DNA of 64,000 nt from Letharia columbiana. Lineage: Eukaryota; Ascomycota; Lecanoromycetes; Lecanorales; Parmeliaceae. The position numbers were made by a program, and so were the translations under genes. The notes under the pieces are model-generated. The model had not been told where the DNA came from. It worked only from the letters and a program-made list of their open reading frames with translations, and ran no database searches. Within the stretch, counting starts at the first letter, position 1; every line of letters begins with the position of its first letter. Shown here piece by piece: positions 59,364 to 64,000 of the stretch. The stretch lies in assembly GCF_014066305.1 (NCBI RefSeq), contig NW_023501039.1:248001-312000 (forward strand), in the 5' to 3' direction.

Positions 59364-62300
59364 TATAATTATATTTTATAGAAGATATCTTTTTAAAAAG
59401 AAATATTATAAATTTAAATATTTTATTTTTATCTTTTTATAATAAAATAATAATAATTATAAAATTAAACGCGTTTATTTTTAATTAAATCTTTTTATTT
59501 AAATTAAAATAAATAAATATAGAAATAGTAATAAAAGCTTTTTTAAGTATTTTAAAAGTGAATTATTTAGAATATTTTTAAGTCTATAAATAAACAAAGT
59601 CTTTCTTCTATTAAATATAAATAAAATCTATTAAAAATCTATTAATTTTAGAATATCTTATAATAAACTTTTAATAGAAATTAGCGAATTTTAGAAATAT
59701 TTATATATCTTTAATATATCTAAATTTCTTTTATTAAGTAATAATCTTAATTTTCTTTATATTTATTTTTACTTTTTTTATTATAATAATTAATTCTAGA
59801 TATTTAATTTTAATAATATAAAAATTATATTTATTAATATTAAGATAGAGATTAGCTTATTAAAATTTCTTTAATATCTTTTTATATATTAAATATACTC
59901 GTTTTTAATTTTATTATAAATAAAAATATTATTTAAATAAATAATATAAAATATATTTAGATATTTATATAAGATATTATTAATAAATATTTAAAAAGTA
60001 ATAAGAGATATTATATAATTTAAAAGATATTATTATATATTTAAATAAGCTATATCGAATAAAAAATATAATTATCTTTTATAACTCTTTTTTATTTTAA
60101 TTTCATTAAAAGTAATTATAATATTAAATTTATTATATATTCTCGCTATATATAATTTAGCGAAAGTCTTTTTAATTAATAAAGAAGTATTTTAATTAAA
60201 AATAGTAAATATATTAAAAGCTTTATAATTTATATATAATCTAAATCTTTTATTAAATTTCTTTATAATTAAAATAAATATTATATAAAGAGAAATATTT
60301 AATCTAATATAATCTTTTTTAATATTTTATTAATATATTTTTTTATAATTAATATCTAATCTCTAAAAAGTTTATAAACTCTTTTTAATAATAAAATAAC
60401 TTTTTTTAAAATATATTTTATAATTAATAAAGTAATAAGAGAAAAGTTTATTAATTTTAATTAGATTCTAAATATCTAGTTATTTATAATATATTATAAA
60501 AATTTATTTTTATAATTATTTTATAATTAAAGATTTCTTTTTTAAATTATAAAAGAATTTCTTATAATCTTCTATTATAATAATAGCGATATTAGTAGTA
60601 AACTTCGCTTTCTTATTAATAAAGTTAAAAAATTATTTAAAGTTTTAGAATTATATAATAATAATTTAATTCTTTAATTTCTTAATTATCTTAATAAAGA
60701 TATAAATAAAGATCTTTATTATATTCTTTTTCTTAAATATAGTCTTTACTATATAATTTAAATTCTTTTTTAAAAATTTATTATTACTCTAAATAGTAAT
60801 AGATTTATTATATAATAATTAATTAAATATATAATAATCTAAATTAAATATAATAATTTTGAATTTAAAGAATATATAAAGATTATAATATTCTAGCTAT
60901 AATATCTTTAAAATAATATTAAATTATTCTAACAAGATAATTAAGTATTAAAGTTCTTCTATATAATCTTCTAAGATAAAATTATTATTAACTAGTTATA
61001 ATTTATAGAATTATATTAATATTATTTTAAATAGCTTATTTATTTTAATAAAAGATATATTTATAAAGCTTAATATTAAAGCTTCGATATTTAAAAGAAA
61101 ATTAATTTTAATCTATTTTATTAATATAATATTTTTTTTTATAAAAGTTTAATTAATATTTATTTTATAAAGAGATTTTAATAGTAATAATATACGCGAA
61201 TAGAAAGACGAAAGCGAGTATTCTTTCTATTTCTAACTCTTTAATTCTTATATATAAAACTTTTAAATTTCTAATAGCGACTTAATTAAAGACGTTTAAT
61301 TTTTTAATTTTTATAATAATTTAATAAAAGTATTCTTTTTTATATTAACGACTTTTAGAATTATATTAATCTATTTTTTTATTAATAAATCTATATTTTT
61401 ATATAAGATATTATTATCGCTAAAATAGTATCTAATTTTTAATTTTTAATTTTTTTTTTTTTTCGAATTCTATTTATTAATAGCTTAAAATACTTATATT
61501 TTTATATATAAGAATTTTTAATAGTAATACTATTATTTCTTTTAGTAGAGAAAAAATTACGCTAATTATTCGAGAGAATAAAATTTTTATAATTATTATT
61601 AATTTTATTAATCTCTTTTTTATTTTTTAAGTTTAACGCGTTATTAATAGCTTAAAAATTTATATCTAATACTTATAGAAAAATAACTAATTCTTAAAAA
61701 GTATTAAAAGATTATTTTAAAATTTAATATTTTAAATATATAGAGATTAATTATTTTAAATTAAATATTTTATAAATATTAATAAATTCTAAGAAAGTAA
61801 TAGCTATAGAGAATTATATATAGAAATTCTTAAATAATTTCTTCTTATCTATTACTCTTATATTAAATTTAAAATTAAATATCTTAATATTTAATTTAAT
61901 AATCTTATTATATATTTTAAATATATTATCTAATTTATTAATTATTTTTTAGATAATTTAATATAAGTCTAAGATATCTTTATTTACTTTTATTTTAATA
62001 ATATTATATATAATAAATTTATAATAATTTTATATATAATTAAGTTTAATAAAAAAGATTATAATACTTTATTTAAATTTCGCTTTAAGATATTAATATT
62101 AGCTATTCTACTTATCTTAATTATTAATATTATAAAAATTCGAGATATCGAAATATTATTTATTTAATTTTATATTCTCTATGCGATTCGTAATAGAAAT
62201 ATAATATAAATTTTAATAGATATTATTAATAAGAATATTTAATTAATAAGATATAATCTCTATATCTTTCTTATTAAAGTTTTTTAAATTAATTAATATA

Positions 62301-63370
62301 AGAGATTATTACTTCTTTAACTATTACTCTTTATATCTTAAGTCTTATTTAAATTTCTTATTTTCTTTAATAAGTTTCATAATATTAATACGATATCTAT
62401 TACGTAAATCTCGAAGTCTATTATTAATTTCTCGCTTATAAAATAATTAGTTATTATTATTACTTAGCTAGATAATAATTATTAATATCTTTATCTTAGC
62501 TTAAGCGATATTATAATTAAATTCTTTATTTTATTATTAAAGTATTTTAATATTATAATTAATAATTCGAAAGCTTTTTATTAATATCTTTAATCTATTA
62601 TACTAAGTATTAGAAGTTTCGATAATACTTTTTATAAAATCTTACGAGTTAATAATAAAGATAAAAATTATAATTAACTTTTTTTCGATAATATTTATAA
62701 ATTACACTTCGATATAATTTAAATTAAGTTTAATAATATATCTTCTAATAATAGAATACTTTTTCTTATATTATATAAACGATTTAGCTCTACTAATATT
62801 TAAAACCTTCTTATCGAAATTCTTAAATTCTTCTAAATAATAATATATCTATAACTTACTTATAATAATTTAACTTTAAATATTATCTAAATTTAAGATT
62901 AAGGAGTTTATAATTAATATTAAATTAGTAAGAGTATAAAGAAGATTTAATCTAAGGTTTATTTCTTTTAATATATTAAAATATTTATTTTCTTTAGATT
63001 TTTATTTAATCTAGCTAGATTAATCTTTATATAAATAAAAAACTTTTTTTTAAATAATCTTTCGAGTAGTAAGCTTCTTTAATTATAGCTATTAACTTTT
63101 TAATAATATACTTTCTTTTTAGCTATATATTTAATATAACTAATAAATAAATCGCTATTACTTTAAAAGAAAAATAAATAATATTATATTAAAGATTTAA
63201 TAGTATATATAATAACTCTATATTATAGTATAAAGAGAATACTATCTATATAGAATTATTATAAATATATAAACTTTATAGTAAGATAGAAAGATTAAAA
63301 GATCTTAATACGCTAAGCTTAATTAGACTATAATATAAGTAAGATTAATAAAGTTATTAAAATCGTAATA
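59364..63370 (-). mobile_element. Outer Ty3/gypsy element, right part with 5' LTR
   Basis: Resumes the outer element at the TATAA duplication. It first matches 42725-43641, then 56252-59190, so it is the uninterrupted counterpart of the middle element's split segment. It is more heavily mutated: the equivalent of the RT box near 59930 can no longer be read. It ends with the LTR at 63187-63370. Confidence 0.85.
63187..63370 (-). repeat. 5' LTR of the outer element
   Basis: 184 bp, the same family as the 173-bp LTRs, with small insertions. It marks the right limit of the nested structure; the flank starts TAGAT, and the matching left duplication lies in the lost part. Confidence 0.82.
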
Positions 63371-64000
63371 TAGATATATTTTATAAGTATCTCTTATCGT
63401 AACTTTAAAAGAGGCTATTCGTTTCTTAAATTTGAAGAAGAATTATCGCTACTTATAGTGTCGATGTTATTAATTTCGAATTCTTCGTTTATTTTTATCG
63501 CGTAGAGTTATATTTCCTCGAAGGCTTTTTTAATAGTCTCGATCTAAGTAGTTATTATATAAATACTTCGATAGTAATCTTTCTTATCGTAATTATAGTA
63601 TATAGATTCTTTTAACTTTAAATTAATCTTAATATTTAAAGGCGTAGTAGTCGTAATCTTAGTAATAGATATAAGATATATATTAATTATAATTCGTATT
63701 ATAGTTAACTTAATAATAGTCTTTATAGATTCTATATCTTTATATCTAATACGATATATATTAGAATCGATATAGATGTAATATTAATATAGATATATTA
63801 AATAAGATAACTAAGGTATCGAACTATATAGGTGAAAAGGAGGTATAATATGATAGGGGATGCCTCCGCCAAGGCCCGCTAGCCATAGGGCTAAGAAGTG
63901 TATTAAGGATACGCTCGTAACAATATAAGTTATTTAGTTTTTAAAGATATTCCTTTATAATCTTTAAGATAATAAAATCCTTTATAATATTCTATAACTC
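63371..64000. repeat. Further degraded repeat with a G/C island
   Basis: A different, less familiar sequence that runs off the window. At 63787-63922 it holds an unmutated-looking island: GAAAAGGAGG, then GGATGCCTCCGCCAAGGCCC, and CTCGTAACA at its end. The GTAACA end resembles an LTR terminus on the minus strand, but no partner is present in the window. Confidence 0.5.

Overview
The window looks like nuclear DNA of a filamentous ascomycete (Pezizomycotina; a dothideomycete-like fungus is my guess, not shown by the sequence). The evidence is compact genes with many 47-86 bp GT-AG introns carrying CTAAC/CTGAC-like branch sites, fungal-type housekeeping proteins, and a sharp switch from a normal gene-dense half to an extremely AT-rich half with the signature of repeat-induced point mutation (RIP).

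Bases 1-37.4 kb are gene-rich. In order: the tail of an unidentified gene; LUC7 (U1 snRNP factor, -); GPI16/PIG-T (GPI transamidase, +); a BYE1-like PHD/TFIIS/SPOC transcription factor (-); a ZNF830-like zinc-finger protein (+); URN1-like WW/FF splicing protein (-), whose first exon overlaps a small unknown same-strand ORF; a 13-exon nicotinamide mononucleotide adenylyltransferase (-), not apparent as a long ORF and assembled here by splice-site reading; a UFD4/TRIP12-type HECT ubiquitin ligase (+); cytochrome b5 (+); hydroxyacid-oxoacid transhydrogenase (+); a twice-frameshifted alpha/beta hydrolase (-); a tail-to-tail pair of unknown paralogues; an SCP160/vigilin multi-KH protein (-); and a STE20-type p21-activated kinase (+). 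Most are unrelated core genes. RNA processing and binding recurs (LUC7, URN1, the ZNF830-like protein, SCP160) but I see no cluster logic.

From about 37.96 kb to the end there is no intact host gene. The block opens with a roughly 400-base poly(A)-like tract (233 uninterrupted A) and is then built of nested, RIP-degraded retrotransposons. Matching target-site duplications, LTR pairs and interrupted homologous copies give three levels: an outer minus-strand Ty3/gypsy element (38499-63370, left end missing), into which a second copy of the same family is inserted (40225-59363, LTRs 173 bp, duplication TATAA), into whose reverse transcriptase a different plus-strand Ty3/gypsy chromodomain-type element is inserted (43647-56246, LTRs about 225 bp, duplication AATAT). 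A barely mutated solo LTR of the inner family lies in the outer element (39423-39647, duplication AGTAT), and a 3.0 kb terminal-inverted-repeat element with internal tandem repeats lies in the 5' part of the inner element (44483-47483). CpA and TpG are nearly absent while CpG survives, and catalytic Asp codons of both readable reverse transcriptases have become Asn, as RIP would do. The inner element also has a long RIP-masked reading frame downstream of pol that I cannot identify.
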